Shown in pieces: positions 15,761-27,579 of a stretch of DNA of 64,000 bases. Where the stretch lies: positions 62,001 to 126,000 of the forward strand of contig JAHLLS010000008.1 in NCBI GenBank assembly GCA_020444045.1, written 5' to 3'. How positions within the stretch are numbered: position 1 is the stretch's first letter; the number at the start of each line of letters is the position of its first letter. This DNA comes from Deltaproteobacteria bacterium (GTDB lineage Bacteria > Desulfobacterota > Desulfobacteria > Desulfobacterales > UBA5852). A program made the position numbers and the translations under genes. The notes below the pieces were generated by a model that was given only the letters and a program-made list of their open reading frames with translations, did no database searches and was not told where the DNA came from.

Positions 15761-17937
15761 TGCAAACCGCGCGCAACCTGAAAGCCTATAAAAAAGACGT
15801 CAAAGGGGCCCTGGAGAACACCTTCCTGCGGGAGGCCATGGACAAGTTCGCCGTGGCCTACCGCACCAGCCGGGCCAATGCCTTTCGCGACATGGATGTG
15901 GACAGCCTCGTGGCCGAGATCGCCGCGGCCAAAGACGCCGCCATCGGGCAGATGGACGCCCTTTATGAAACCTTCAAGGCCAATGCCGAGAAAATCGGCA
16001 TCCAGGTGCACCTGGCCCGCACGGCCGAGGATGCCAACCGGATCATCGCCGATATTGCCCGCAAGACCGATTCACGGAAAATCGTCAAATCCAAATCCAT
16101 GACGGCCGAGGAGACCCTGCTCAACCATCACCTGGAAGCCCAGGGGCTGGAGGTGACCGAGACCGACCTGGGGGAATGGATCATCCAGCTGCGCCACGAG
16201 GGCCCCTCCCACATGGTGATGCCGGCCATTCACCTGTCGCGTTTTCAGGTGGCGGACCTGTTCACGGACGTGACCGGCAAGCAGCAGGACAGCGAGATCG
16301 AACGGCTGGTCAAGGTGGCCCGGCGGGAGCTGCGCGAGAAGTATGTGGACGCCGACATGGGGATTAGCGGGGCCAATTTTGCGATCGCCGCGACGGGCAC
16401 CATCGGGTTGACCACCAACGAGGGCAACGCGCGTCTGGTGACCACCCTGCCGCGGGTGCACGTGGCCCTGGTGGGTCTGGACAAGCTCATGCCCACCCTG
16501 CACGATGCCCTGCGGATCATCCGGGCGCTGCCGCGCAACGCCACGGGCCAGGCCATCACCTCGTACGTGACCTGGATCACGGGCCCTTCCGAATGCGCTG
16601 CGGCCGCGGACGGCCGCAAGGCGATGCACATCGTGTTTCTGGACAACGGCCGCCGTGAAATCGCCAAGGATCCGCTTTTCTCCCAGATCCTGCGCTGCGT
16701 GCGCTGCGGGGCCTGCGCCAATGTCTGTCCGGTCTACCGCATGGTGGGGGGCCACCAGTACGGGCACATCTACATCGGGGCCATCGGGTTGATCAGCACC
16801 TATTTTTTTCATGGTCGCGACAAGGCCAAGAACCTGGTGCAGAACTGCATCAACTGCGGGGCCTGCAAGGAAGTCTGCGCGGCCGGCATCGACCTGCCGC
16901 GCCTGATCAAGGAAGTCCACGCCCGCATCCAGGACGAGGACGGCCATCCCCTGCCCGGTCGCCTGCTGGCCCTGACGTTGAAAAACCGCAAACTGTTCCA
17001 CGGGCTGCTGCGCTCCGCGTCCAAGACTCAGAAACCCATCACGGGAGGTACCCCCTACCTGCGGCATCTGCCGTATGTGTTTTATCCGGAGCACAATTTC
17101 CGGGCGCTCCCCGCCATTGCCGAAACACCTTTTCGGGACCGCTGGCCCACGATCCAGCCGAACATTTCCAACCCCCGATTCCGGATCGCCCTGTTCTCGG
17201 GCTGTGTGCAGGACTTCGTCTATCCGGAGCAACTGGAAGCGGCCGTGCGCTTGCTGGCGCGCCACCGCGCGGCACTGGAATTTCCCATGGAGCAGTCCTG
17301 CTGTGGGCTCCCGGTCCAGATGATGGGGGAAAAAGCTGCGGCTCGGGATGTGGCCCGCCAGAACATGGCCGCCGTCGACCACCGACGCTTCGATTATATC
17401 GTGACCCTGTGCGCCTCCTGCGCCTCCCACCTCAAACACGGCTATGCCCAGGCTTTGGCCAACCATCCGGACCAGGCCGCCGAAGCCAGAGCGTTTGGTG
17501 AAAAAGTGCTCACCTTTACCCAGTTTGCCCACCGGATTCTCAAACTGGAACCCAAGGTTTTCCAGCCCTCGCAGCAAGCGGTGACCTATCATGCCCCCTG
17601 CCACTTGTGCCGCGGCCTGAAGGAACGGGAGGCCCCCCAGGCGCTCCTGCACCAGGCCGGGTTTGACTTCAAACCGGCGGCGGAAGAGGAAACCTGCTGC
17701 GGGTTCGGCGGGACCTATTCCGGCAAGTTTCCCGAAATTTCGTCCCAGATCCTGAAACACAAACTCGACGACTTTAAAGCCACCGGCGCGGAACTCCTGG
17801 TCACCGAATGCCCGGGTTGCGTCATGCAGCTGCGCGGCGGTGCCGAGCGCGCCGGCCACCGGCTGGCGGTCCGTCACATCGCGGAAGTCCTGTGCGATCG
17901 CATGACAGCGGAGGATTCGTCTCACCATGAGGAATAG
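15760..17937 (+). CDS. fused LutB-LutA-type L-lactate oxidation Fe-S protein (LldH-like)
   Basis: The 725-residue protein combines what are two polypeptides in many bacteria. Residues about 60-300 are a LUD domain of LutB type (ISGANFAIAATGTIGLTTNEGNARLVTTLPRVHV). About 305-375 holds two [4Fe-4S] motifs (CVRCGACANVCPVYR and CINCGACKEVCAAG). From about 465 the chain carries two CCG domains like LutA (LFSGCVQDFVYPE with EQSCCGLPVQ, then YHAPCHLCRGL with EETCCGFGGTY and TECPGCVMQL). The same fusion is known in Desulfovibrio organic acid oxidation loci. It converts L-lactate to pyruvate, which the next gene oxidises. A terminator follows at 17961-17987. Confidence 0.93.
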   Translation: MQTARNLKAYKKDVKGALENTFLREAMDKFAVAYRTSRANAFRDMDVDSLVAEIAAAKDAAIGQMDALYETFKANAEKIGIQVHLARTAEDANRIIADIARKTDSRKIVKSKSMTAEETLLNHHLEAQGLEVTETDLGEWIIQLRHEGPSHMVMPAIHLSRFQVADLFTDVTGKQQDSEIERLVKVARRELREKYVDADMGISGANFAIAATGTIGLTTNEGNARLVTTLPRVHVALVGLDKLMPTLHDALRIIRALPRNATGQAITSYVTWITGPSECAAAADGRKAMHIVFLDNGRREIAKDPLFSQILRCVRCGACANVCPVYRMVGGHQYGHIYIGAIGLISTYFFHGRDKAKNLVQNCINCGACKEVCAAGIDLPRLIKEVHARIQDEDGHPLPGRLLALTLKNRKLFHGLLRSASKTQKPITGGTPYLRHLPYVFYPEHNFRALPAIAETPFRDRWPTIQPNISNPRFRIALFSGCVQDFVYPEQLEAAVRLLARHRAALEFPMEQSCCGLPVQMMGEKAAARDVARQNMAAVDHRRFDYIVTLCASCASHLKHGYAQALANHPDQAAEARAFGEKVLTFTQFAHRILKLEPKVFQPSQQAVTYHAPCHLCRGLKEREAPQALLHQAGFDFKPAAEEETCCGFGGTYSGKFPEISSQILKHKLDDFKATGAELLVTECPGCVMQLRGGAERAGHRLAVRHIAEVLCDRMTAEDSSHHEE

Positions 17938-17953
17938 CGCCGCCTATCTTTAG

Positions 17954-21724
<3,771 letters not shown>

Positions 21725-21765
21725 CCACGCCGGATCAGAAACCGTCTGAAACCAGCACAACACCG

Positions 21766-21799
21766 CCGGGGGCATGAAGCAGGGCTTCATTGCCCCCGG
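21766..21799 (+). terminator. strong terminator after pyruvate:ferredoxin oxidoreductase
   Basis: CCGGGGGCATGAAGC (21766-21780) pairs with GCTTCATTGCCCCCGG (21784-21799) through a three-base loop with one bulged base. TTTGTATT follows. Confidence 0.85.
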
Positions 21800-21842
21800 T
21801 TTGTATTCAGGCATAACAGCGATAATGGCAGGATAAACAACG

Positions 21843-22547
21843 ATGAGTCCTTTCGAACCGACGGACAACGATATCACCGCGGCATCTGCAGCCTGTCGGC
21901 AATGCGGCACGTGCTGCCGCAAGGGCGGCCCCGCCTTGCACAGGGAAGACCGTCACCTGGTCATGGACGGCCTGATTCCAGTCGAAGCCCTCTATACCAT
22001 CCGGGTAGGCGAGCCGGTTCAGGACAACGTCGCGGGACGGCGGTCCTATGCGGATACGGATATTATTAAAATCAAAGGAAAGGGCGATGGCTGGTGCTGC
22101 CGCTTTCTGGATGACGAAAGCAGCCGCTGCACCATCTACGACCGGCGCCCGGCCGAATGCAAAGCCCTGCAGTGCTGGGATACCCGCGCCATCGAAGCGC
22201 TTTACCACCGGGAGCGCCTGGTGCGAAAAGACCTGCTGGAAGATGCTCAGGGGTTATGGGACCTGATTGCCGATCACGACCAGCGTTGCGCCTACCATAC
22301 GATCCGCCGTTTGGTCGAACAACTGTCATCGGATACGCCCGAACGGGCCGCAGCGCGCAGCGTGATCACCGACATGGTCAAATACGATGAAAGCCTGCGC
22401 CACCTTCTGGTGGAAAACGGGCATGCCCCCCGGGCCATGCTCGAATTTCTGCTGGGACGGCCATTGATCGACACCCTGCACGGATTTCACATCAAGGTCG
22501 CGCGCACCGCCGGCCGCATTCGTCTGGTACACTCTATTCTTACCTGA
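21843..22547 (+). CDS. YkgJ-type Cys-cluster protein (putative zinc/iron-chelating domain)
   Basis: This 234-residue cytoplasmic protein has the family signature CRQCGTCCRKGGP near the N-terminus (residues 18-30) and a second cluster WCCRFLDDESSRCTIYDRRPAECKALQC (in pieces about residues 81-110), giving the eight-cysteine pattern of YkgJ/DUF-type metal-binding domains. The C-terminal 90 residues are helical and specific to this lineage. Homologues bind Zn or an Fe-S cluster; the biochemical role is unknown. It lies between pyruvate:ferredoxin oxidoreductase (after a terminator) and a convergent nitrilase gene, so it seems to be its own unit. Confidence 0.82.
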   Translation: MSPFEPTDNDITAASAACRQCGTCCRKGGPALHREDRHLVMDGLIPVEALYTIRVGEPVQDNVAGRRSYADTDIIKIKGKGDGWCCRFLDDESSRCTIYDRRPAECKALQCWDTRAIEALYHRERLVRKDLLEDAQGLWDLIADHDQRCAYHTIRRLVEQLSSDTPERAAARSVITDMVKYDESLRHLLVENGHAPRAMLEFLLGRPLIDTLHGFHIKVARTAGRIRLVHSILT

Positions 22548-22565
22548 CCCCCCGCCCCATTACGA

Positions 22566-23420
22566 TCAGGTATCGCCCGATCCGGATCGGGGTCCGCCCT
22601 GACGATCCAGCAGGCGGCGGTAGAGGCCGGGACGCCGGTTCGGGAGGAAATGGCGCATGCGGTGGCTGCGGACATGGTCCAGCAGGGACGCGTCCAGATC
22701 GGCCACCAGCAACCCTTCCTCGCCCGACGTGTCCTGCGCCAGCAGATCTCCGGAAGGTCCGATAACCATGGCGATTGCCGGGAAATGAAGGCCTTCGCCA
22801 TTTTCGCCCGCCTGGTTGCAGGCCACCACGAAGACACCGTTGTCAAAGGCCCGCGCCGTCAGATGCCGCATCCAGGAACGGTGTTTTTCCGACGGTGTCC
22901 CGCGGGGGGAGGCGTGGGGAAAGAAAATGACATCCGCTCCCTGGCAGGCCATGTGGGCTGACAATTCAGGGAAATGGGCATCGTAGCAGAGCTGGATGCC
23001 AAAGTGCATCGCCTGGCCCCCAAATACCGGCACACGGTCCCCGGCAACCAGGGCCTGCGCCTCGGGAGGCGCGATATGGATTTTGCGGTACACCGCAATC
23101 GGAACACCCGGCTGCACCACCCAATGGGCGGCATATACCCGGCCGCCGGGGGCCGGTTCGGCCGTACCCACCAGTAGCGTCATGGCCTCACGCTCCGCCA
23201 GCTGCTGCAGCGTCTTCCCGACCGGACCATCCGAAGACAGACTATATTCCGCCAGCGATCCCCGGGTGCTGTACCCGGTCAGGGTCATCTCCGGGAAGCA
23301 GATCAGGCGCGCGCCGGCCTGGCCGGCGCGTCGGGTCCAGGCAACGACGGCGGCCAGATTGTCCTCCATCCGGCCCACCGGGGTATGCAGCATGGCAGCG
23401 GCAATGCGTAGATTTTGCAT
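22566..23420 (-). CDS. carbon-nitrogen hydrolase (nitrilase superfamily)
   Basis: The 284-residue protein shows the Glu-Lys-Cys triad of the family: Glu in LICFPEMTLTGY (about residue 44), Lys in YRKIHIAPPE (about 116) and Cys in GIQLCYDAHFPE (about 149). The second Glu region HRSWMRHLTARAFDNG is also typical. Such enzymes hydrolyse amides or nitriles; the substrate is not predictable here, though sequence style is closest to carbamoyl-putrescine or omega-amidase-like members. The ATG at 23420 is chosen because the fold begins there and the preceding gene ends 14 bases upstream. It is cotranscribed with the AhbA-like gene. Confidence 0.87.
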   Translation of the reverse strand: MQNLRIAAAMLHTPVGRMEDNLAAVVAWTRRAGQAGARLICFPEMTLTGYSTRGSLAEYSLSSDGPVGKTLQQLAEREAMTLLVGTAEPAPGGRVYAAHWVVQPGVPIAVYRKIHIAPPEAQALVAGDRVPVFGGQAMHFGIQLCYDAHFPELSAHMACQGADVIFFPHASPRGTPSEKHRSWMRHLTARAFDNGVFVVACNQAGENGEGLHFPAIAMVIGPSGDLLAQDTSGEEGLLVADLDASLLDHVRSHRMRHFLPNRRPGLYRRLLDRQGGPRSGSGDT

Positions 23421-23434
23421 GGAACGCCCGTCGA

Positions 23435-23902
23435 TTATACGTCGAATTTCGCGCGAATCTTGAAAACCCGGGTCGCCGGCAGATTCAGAATGTCGTGAAC
23501 ACCGGTTTCGGCGGCAATGGCGGCCAGGTTGGCCTCGATCTCTTCCATGGACGGGGCGATAAATGTAAACCAGACGTTGAAATGGTTTTCCCGCATGTAG
23601 TTGTGGGTCACACCGGGATAGCGATTGACGGTGGCCGCGAAAACCTCGAGGGTTTCCTCCGGTACCGAGGCCGCGCACAGGGTACTGACAAATCCCAGTT
23701 TTTCCGGCGAGAAATTACCGCCGATCCGCCGGATGATGCCGATTTCCTTCAAACGTCCGACGCGGGAGATGACCTCGGCCTCGGTCAGATCCAAATCCTG
23801 ACCAATGCTTTCGTATGGTTTCGGCGTAACGGGAAAATTGGATTGAATGCGGTTGAGGATACAACGATCCGTATCATCCATCGACGCAGCGTCTGAAGCC
23901 AT
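23435..23902 (-). CDS. Lrp/AsnC-like siroheme decarboxylase subunit, AhbA-like
   Basis: The 155-residue protein has an N-terminal AsnC-type winged HTH (DDTDRCILNRIQSNFPVTPKPYESIG) and a C-terminal AsnC ligand domain with GVTHNYMRENHFNVWFTFIAP, the His-Tyr-Arg and Asn-Trp-Phe pattern of AhbA/NirD-family proteins. AhbAB decarboxylates siroheme to didecarboxysiroheme in the alternative haem route used by sulfate reducers. Only one of the two expected subunits is visible here; the AhbB partner may be elsewhere. The ATG at 23902 has AGGA six bases upstream. A role as plain transcription regulator cannot be excluded, but the motif HNYxREN is more AhbA-like. Confidence 0.72.
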   Translation of the reverse strand: MASDAASMDDTDRCILNRIQSNFPVTPKPYESIGQDLDLTEAEVISRVGRLKEIGIIRRIGGNFSPEKLGFVSTLCAASVPEETLEVFAATVNRYPGVTHNYMRENHFNVWFTFIAPSMEEIEANLAAIAAETGVHDILNLPATRVFKIRAKFDV

Positions 23903-23946
23903 TGGCAATCCTGTCCGTTTCAGATGGGCGGCTGTGGCCCCTCGCG

Positions 23947-24333
23947 TTAGATAAAATGGAGATGTACCTTGCGGCGCCGGGGACCGTCGAATTCACAGAA
24001 AAAAAGACCCTGCCAGGTTCCCAGCTGCAGTTTGCCACCGGCAACGGCCACCAGTTCCGAAGCGCCCACCAGGGTTGATTTGATGTGCGCGGCCGAGTTG
24101 CCTTCCAAATGGCGATAACCGTCATCCCAGGGAATGATCTTATTGATCACCTTCAGCATGTCGTCTTTCACCGTCGGATCCGCGTTTTCATTGATCGTTA
24201 CCGCCGCGGTGGTATGGGGGACAAACACCATGCAAAATCCGTCGCGCACACCCGCCTCACGGATGGCCGCCTGCACGTCGTCGGTGATGTCGATCATTTC
24301 GGTGCGCGAGTGGGTTTTCACCGGCAGGATCAT
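23947..24333 (-). CDS. YjbQ/UPF0047 family protein
   Basis: The 128-residue protein fits the compact YjbQ fold in length and motifs: FVPHTTAAVTINENADP, HLEGNSAAHIKSTLVG and LQLGTWQGLFFCEFDGPRRRKV. Members have weak thiamine-phosphate synthase activity and can act in thiamine salvage, but their main role is not firmly known. The conserved His/Asn/Glu residues for metal binding are present. The ATG at 24333 follows GGAGG at the ideal distance; a longer frame upstream would read through the dsrC terminator and is rejected. Confidence 0.9.
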   Translation of the reverse strand: MILPVKTHSRTEMIDITDDVQAAIREAGVRDGFCMVFVPHTTAAVTINENADPTVKDDMLKVINKIIPWDDGYRHLEGNSAAHIKSTLVGASELVAVAGGKLQLGTWQGLFFCEFDGPRRRKVHLHFI

Positions 24334-24346
24334 GCCGTCCTCCATG

Positions 24347-24382
24347 GAAAAAAAAAGGCCCTGCTGGTTCAGCAGGGCCTTT
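24347..24382 (-). terminator. strong intrinsic terminator after dsrC
   Basis: On the minus strand AAAGGCCCTGCTG and CAGCAGGGCCTTT form a perfect 13-bp stem with a three-base loop, followed by a run of about ten T (the A run at 24347-24356). It lies 39 bases past the dsrC stop codon. Confidence 0.93.
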
Positions 24383-24420
24383 ACAGTCAGCAACGTGCTG
24401 TTGCCGTCACGGTTCGTCGA

Positions 24421-24741
24421 TTAGACGCAACCGGTCGGTTTGGGGAGACCTGCCATCTTACAAGCTCCCTTGCCCGGTCCTGACGGGAACAGTTCATAGA
24501 TGTGTTTCAGTTTGAAGCCGGTGACTTTGGACAGCACCCGCACCATCGGTGCGATACCGTTTTTCTCGTAGTACTCCTGGAGAACCGTGATGACTTTGCG
24601 ATGTTCGTCGGACAGCTCTTCGATGCCTTCCTGAGCCTTGACGTACTGGATCCATTCTTCGCACTTGCCGTCTTCGTAGTTCCCGATGAAGCCGTCTTCG
24701 TCAACTTCAAACCCTTTACCCATGTATTCAACTGTGGCCAT
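24421..24741 (-). CDS. dsrC: DsrC, sulfur-trafficking partner of dissimilatory sulfite reductase
   Basis: The 106-residue protein has the complete DsrC/TusE fold signature, from VDEDGFIGNYEDGKCEEW to KHIYELFPSGPGKGACKMAG and the terminal KPTGCV. Both C-terminal cysteines (in GACKMAG and GCV, eleven residues apart) are present, so it can form the DsrC trisulfide that DsrAB makes from sulfite and DsrMKJOP reduces. This distinguishes it from TusE, which keeps only the last cysteine. It is monocistronic, with its own near-consensus promoter at 24822-24848 and a strong terminator, as expected for a very abundant protein. An AAAGGAGGG site precedes the ATG. Confidence 0.97.
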   Translation of the reverse strand: MATVEYMGKGFEVDEDGFIGNYEDGKCEEWIQYVKAQEGIEELSDEHRKVITVLQEYYEKNGIAPMVRVLSKVTGFKLKHIYELFPSGPGKGACKMAGLPKPTGCV

Positions 24742-24821
24742 TTACGAATACCCTCCTTTAGTAATATTATTTTCGGCGTTCCGCCTATTAAGCTCTATGG
24801 AATCAGTAAATTTTGGACCTA

Positions 24822-24848
24822 ATTATAGCATCGTCCCCATGTTGTCAA
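24822..24848 (-). promoter_or_regulatory. sigma-70-type promoter of dsrC
   Basis: On the minus strand TTGACA (24848-24843) and TATAAT (24827-24822) are exact consensus hexamers separated by 15 bases, slightly shorter than the usual 17. The -10 box lies 80 bases before the dsrC start codon. Confidence 0.7.
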
Positions 24849-24978
24849 TATAAAAAGCCCTATTACCCGTGAGTTGTCGGAACCGGTCCAAACCACAACC
24901 AACGCCTTTCCCGGACAATCGACCGGGCGGCCAAAAAGCCGGCGGACAAGCCTCTTGCCCCCGGCTGCCAGTTCGACT

Positions 24979-25974
24979 ATGCATAGCAGCATGGAAACCG
25001 GCCCACGTCAAAACCGCCCCCGGGTTATCGTTGTCTGCGGCCCCACCGGCATTGGCAAAACCCGCACCGCCATCCATTTGGCCGAGCGGTTCAATGGCGA
25101 AATCATCGGGGCCGATTCCATGCAGATATACCGCTGGATGGATATCGGCACGGCCAAACCGACACCTGCCGAAAAGGCCTGTGTAACACACCACATGGTG
25201 GATATCGTCGATCCGGACACCTCTTACGACGCTGCCCGCTACGCCCAAGATGCCGGGAACGTTATCCGCGAGCTCCATGATCGGGGGGTGGTGCCGATCG
25301 TTGCGGGCGGCACCGGTCTTTACATAAAAGCCCTGATCTATGGCCTGTTCGACAGCCGGCCCCCCGATCCGGATATCCGCCGCGAATTGGAGCACCTGGC
25401 GGATGCCCATGGCCCCTCCTACCTCCACACCCAGCTCACCGCCTGCGACCCGCAAGCAGCGGCCGGCATCCACGTCAATGACCGCTTTCGCATCATCCGG
25501 GCTCTCGAAACCTATCAGGCCACCGGTCGACCCATTTCCGATCACCAGCGCAAACACCGGTTTGCCCAACCGCGTTTCGCGACCTTCAAAGTAGGGTTAA
25601 CCCTGCCCCGGGAGGATATTTACGCCCGGATCGACCAGCGGGTCGACCAGATGGTGGCCGACGGCCTGCTGGAAGAAGTGCGCGGCCTGCTGGCCAGGGG
25701 GTACGGCGCGGAACTAAAATCCATGCAGTCCATCGGATATCGTCATATGGCAGACCACCTGATCAAAAGTGTCGATTGGGAGGAAACCCTGCGGCTGCTC
25801 AAGCGGGACACCCGGCGTTATGCCAAGCGCCAGTTCACCTGGTTTCGGGCCGACCCTGACATCACATGGATCGCTCCCAGCCAAATCCGATCGCTGCAGT
25901 CCGCCATAGAATCCTTTCTGACAACCGGCCAACCGATCATAAACACGCAAAGGGGAGCGAATGGAAACGTATGA
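24979..25974 (+). CDS. miaA: tRNA dimethylallyltransferase MiaA
   Basis: The enzyme (331 residues from the ATG at 24979; an ATG at 24991 is equally possible) adds dimethylallyl to A37 of tRNAs reading UNN codons. It shows the P-loop VVCGPTGIGKTRTAI, the DSMQIYRWMDIGTAKPT block, GGTGLYIKALIYG, the NDRFRIIRALE motif and KSMQSIGYRHM with KRQFTWFR near the C-terminus. All are diagnostic. The open frame extends upstream to a TTG, but those residues are low-complexity and not family-like. Its 3' end overlaps the next gene by 14 bases. Confidence 0.95.
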   Translation: MHSSMETGPRQNRPRVIVVCGPTGIGKTRTAIHLAERFNGEIIGADSMQIYRWMDIGTAKPTPAEKACVTHHMVDIVDPDTSYDAARYAQDAGNVIRELHDRGVVPIVAGGTGLYIKALIYGLFDSRPPDPDIRRELEHLADAHGPSYLHTQLTACDPQAAAGIHVNDRFRIIRALETYQATGRPISDHQRKHRFAQPRFATFKVGLTLPREDIYARIDQRVDQMVADGLLEEVRGLLARGYGAELKSMQSIGYRHMADHLIKSVDWEETLRLLKRDTRRYAKRQFTWFRADPDITWIAPSQIRSLQSAIESFLTTGQPIINTQRGANGNV

Positions 25975-27463
25975 CGCTGTGATCATTGGCGCCGGCAATG
26001 CCGGACTGACCGCCGGAGCAGCCCTCGCCCAGGGCGGCGCCAAGGTATTGGTGCTGGAACGACACACCATCCCCGGCGGCTGCGCCACCAGCTTTTGCCG
26101 CGGGCGCTTCGAGTTCGAGGTGGCGCTGCATCAGCTGAGCGGTATCGGCACGTCCGAAAAGCCCGGCCCGCTGCGCATGGTGCTGGATCAACTGGGGGTT
26201 ATGGAACACCTGACCTTCATGCCCATGACCGATCTTTATCATGTCATGATACCGGGGAAGCTGGACATCCTTTTGGAGCCCGACCGGGCCCGGGCCACCG
26301 CGACGCTCAAGCACCATTTCCCCGACGAGGCGGAGGGCATCGATGCCTTTTTCGACCTCGTCTACCGGGTTTTCGGCGAGGTCATCGGTGCTTTTTATTT
26401 CAAAGATCCCGACGTCCATCGCGATAAATACCCGTTGTACTTCCAATATGGGCTGAAACCGCTGCAGGCCGTTCTGGACGACCACTTTCGCGACCCGCTG
26501 CTGAAAACCGCCCTGACGCCCTACTGGACCTATATGGGCCTCCCCCCCAGCCAATTGTCGTTCATCGATATGGCCGCCATGCTCTTTGCCTATATCGAAT
26601 TTCTGCCCTTTCATCTCAAGGGCGGCTCCCAGTCCCTCTCAACGGTTTTGGCCGACCGCATCGTGCAGTGCGGCGGCAAGATCCGCTACAATTGCCCGGT
26701 GGCCCGCATTCTGGTGGAAAACGACCGGGTGGCGGGTGTGACGACCGCCGACGGTGAAACCATCCGGGCCCGCCAGGTCGTTTCCAACGCCTCCAAAATT
26801 GCCACCTATGTCGACATGCTGGATCAGGACCAGGTTCCCGCGGCCGTGTGGGGCGAACTGAAGCGCACCTCCATCAGCCCGTCGGCCTTCACCCTTTATC
26901 TGGGGCTCGACCAACCCCCTGAGGCACTCGGCATTACGTCTTCCACCAACTTCATCCTGGGACACACGGATGCCGATAGGGCCTATGCGCGGATGAAAGT
27001 CCGCGATATCGACCACCGCGACGGCATGATGATGACCTGCTACACCTTGATCGACCCGGCTTTTTCACCGCCGGGCACCAGTCAGGTAGCGCTGATCACC
27101 CTGAAGTTCGGCGATGCCTGGCTGCAGGTGCCGCCCGCCCAGTATGCCGCCGAAAAATACCGGGTGGCCGACGCCATGCTGCAGCAGGCCGAACAGGTTT
27201 TCCCGGATCTGCGCAACCATATCGAAGAAATGGAAATCGCCACCCCCATCACCCATATGCGCTATCTGGGAACCCCCCACGGGGCCATTTACGGATTTGA
27301 AAAGCACATCAAGGACTCGCCCGTATTTCTGCCCAACCAGATGCATATCGAAGGGCTTTTCCTGGCCGGAGGCTGGGTGGGCGCCAATGGCTTTCAACCC
27401 ACGTTGGAATCCGGATTCAAAACCGGACAGGCCGTCCTGCGGCGGCTGGAAATGCACCCATAA
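25961..27463 (+). CDS. phytoene desaturase/RetSat-like FAD oxidoreductase
   Basis: The 500-residue flavoprotein begins with the FAD dinucleotide motif YDAVIIGAGNAGLTAGAALAQGGAKVLVLE followed by GGCATSF, and ends with the CrtI/RetSat-type LFLAGGWVGANGFQPTLESGFKTGQ. The family desaturates, saturates or isomerises polyenes and related hydrophobic substrates. A phytoene synthase gene is not nearby, so a carotenoid role is unsupported. It overlaps miaA by 14 bases and precedes a flavin/2Fe-2S reductase that could be its redox partner. It lies about 3.4 kb before the lipid-type locus; whether it contributes to that pathway is open. Confidence 0.8.
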   Translation: METYDAVIIGAGNAGLTAGAALAQGGAKVLVLERHTIPGGCATSFCRGRFEFEVALHQLSGIGTSEKPGPLRMVLDQLGVMEHLTFMPMTDLYHVMIPGKLDILLEPDRARATATLKHHFPDEAEGIDAFFDLVYRVFGEVIGAFYFKDPDVHRDKYPLYFQYGLKPLQAVLDDHFRDPLLKTALTPYWTYMGLPPSQLSFIDMAAMLFAYIEFLPFHLKGGSQSLSTVLADRIVQCGGKIRYNCPVARILVENDRVAGVTTADGETIRARQVVSNASKIATYVDMLDQDQVPAAVWGELKRTSISPSAFTLYLGLDQPPEALGITSSTNFILGHTDADRAYARMKVRDIDHRDGMMMTCYTLIDPAFSPPGTSQVALITLKFGDAWLQVPPAQYAAEKYRVADAMLQQAEQVFPDLRNHIEEMEIATPITHMRYLGTPHGAIYGFEKHIKDSPVFLPNQMHIEGLFLAGGWVGANGFQPTLESGFKTGQAVLRRLEMHP

Positions 27464-27469
27464 AAGCTG

Positions 27470-27541
27470 ACCATGAAGGACATGAAGCGCATGAAGTAAA
27501 CATCAACTGCTGTTTGGGGTAATCTTCATGTCCTTCATGGT
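27470..27541. repeat. inverted repeat with 18-base arms
   Basis: ACCATGAAGGACATGAAG (27470-27487) returns inverted at 27524-27541, and partial copies (GCATGAAG, GTCTTCATGGT) extend each arm. It lies between two same-strand genes and has the look of a dispersed REP-type repeat. Confidence 0.7.
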
Positions 27542-27579
27542 CTTCATGGTAAAAAAGGTTTCTACGAAAGGACCACCCG

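Noticed and set aside
16072..17928. 618-residue minus-strand frame opposite the LutB/LutA fusion
   Set aside because: Antisense to conserved Fe-S motifs; no ribosome binding site or recognisable domain.
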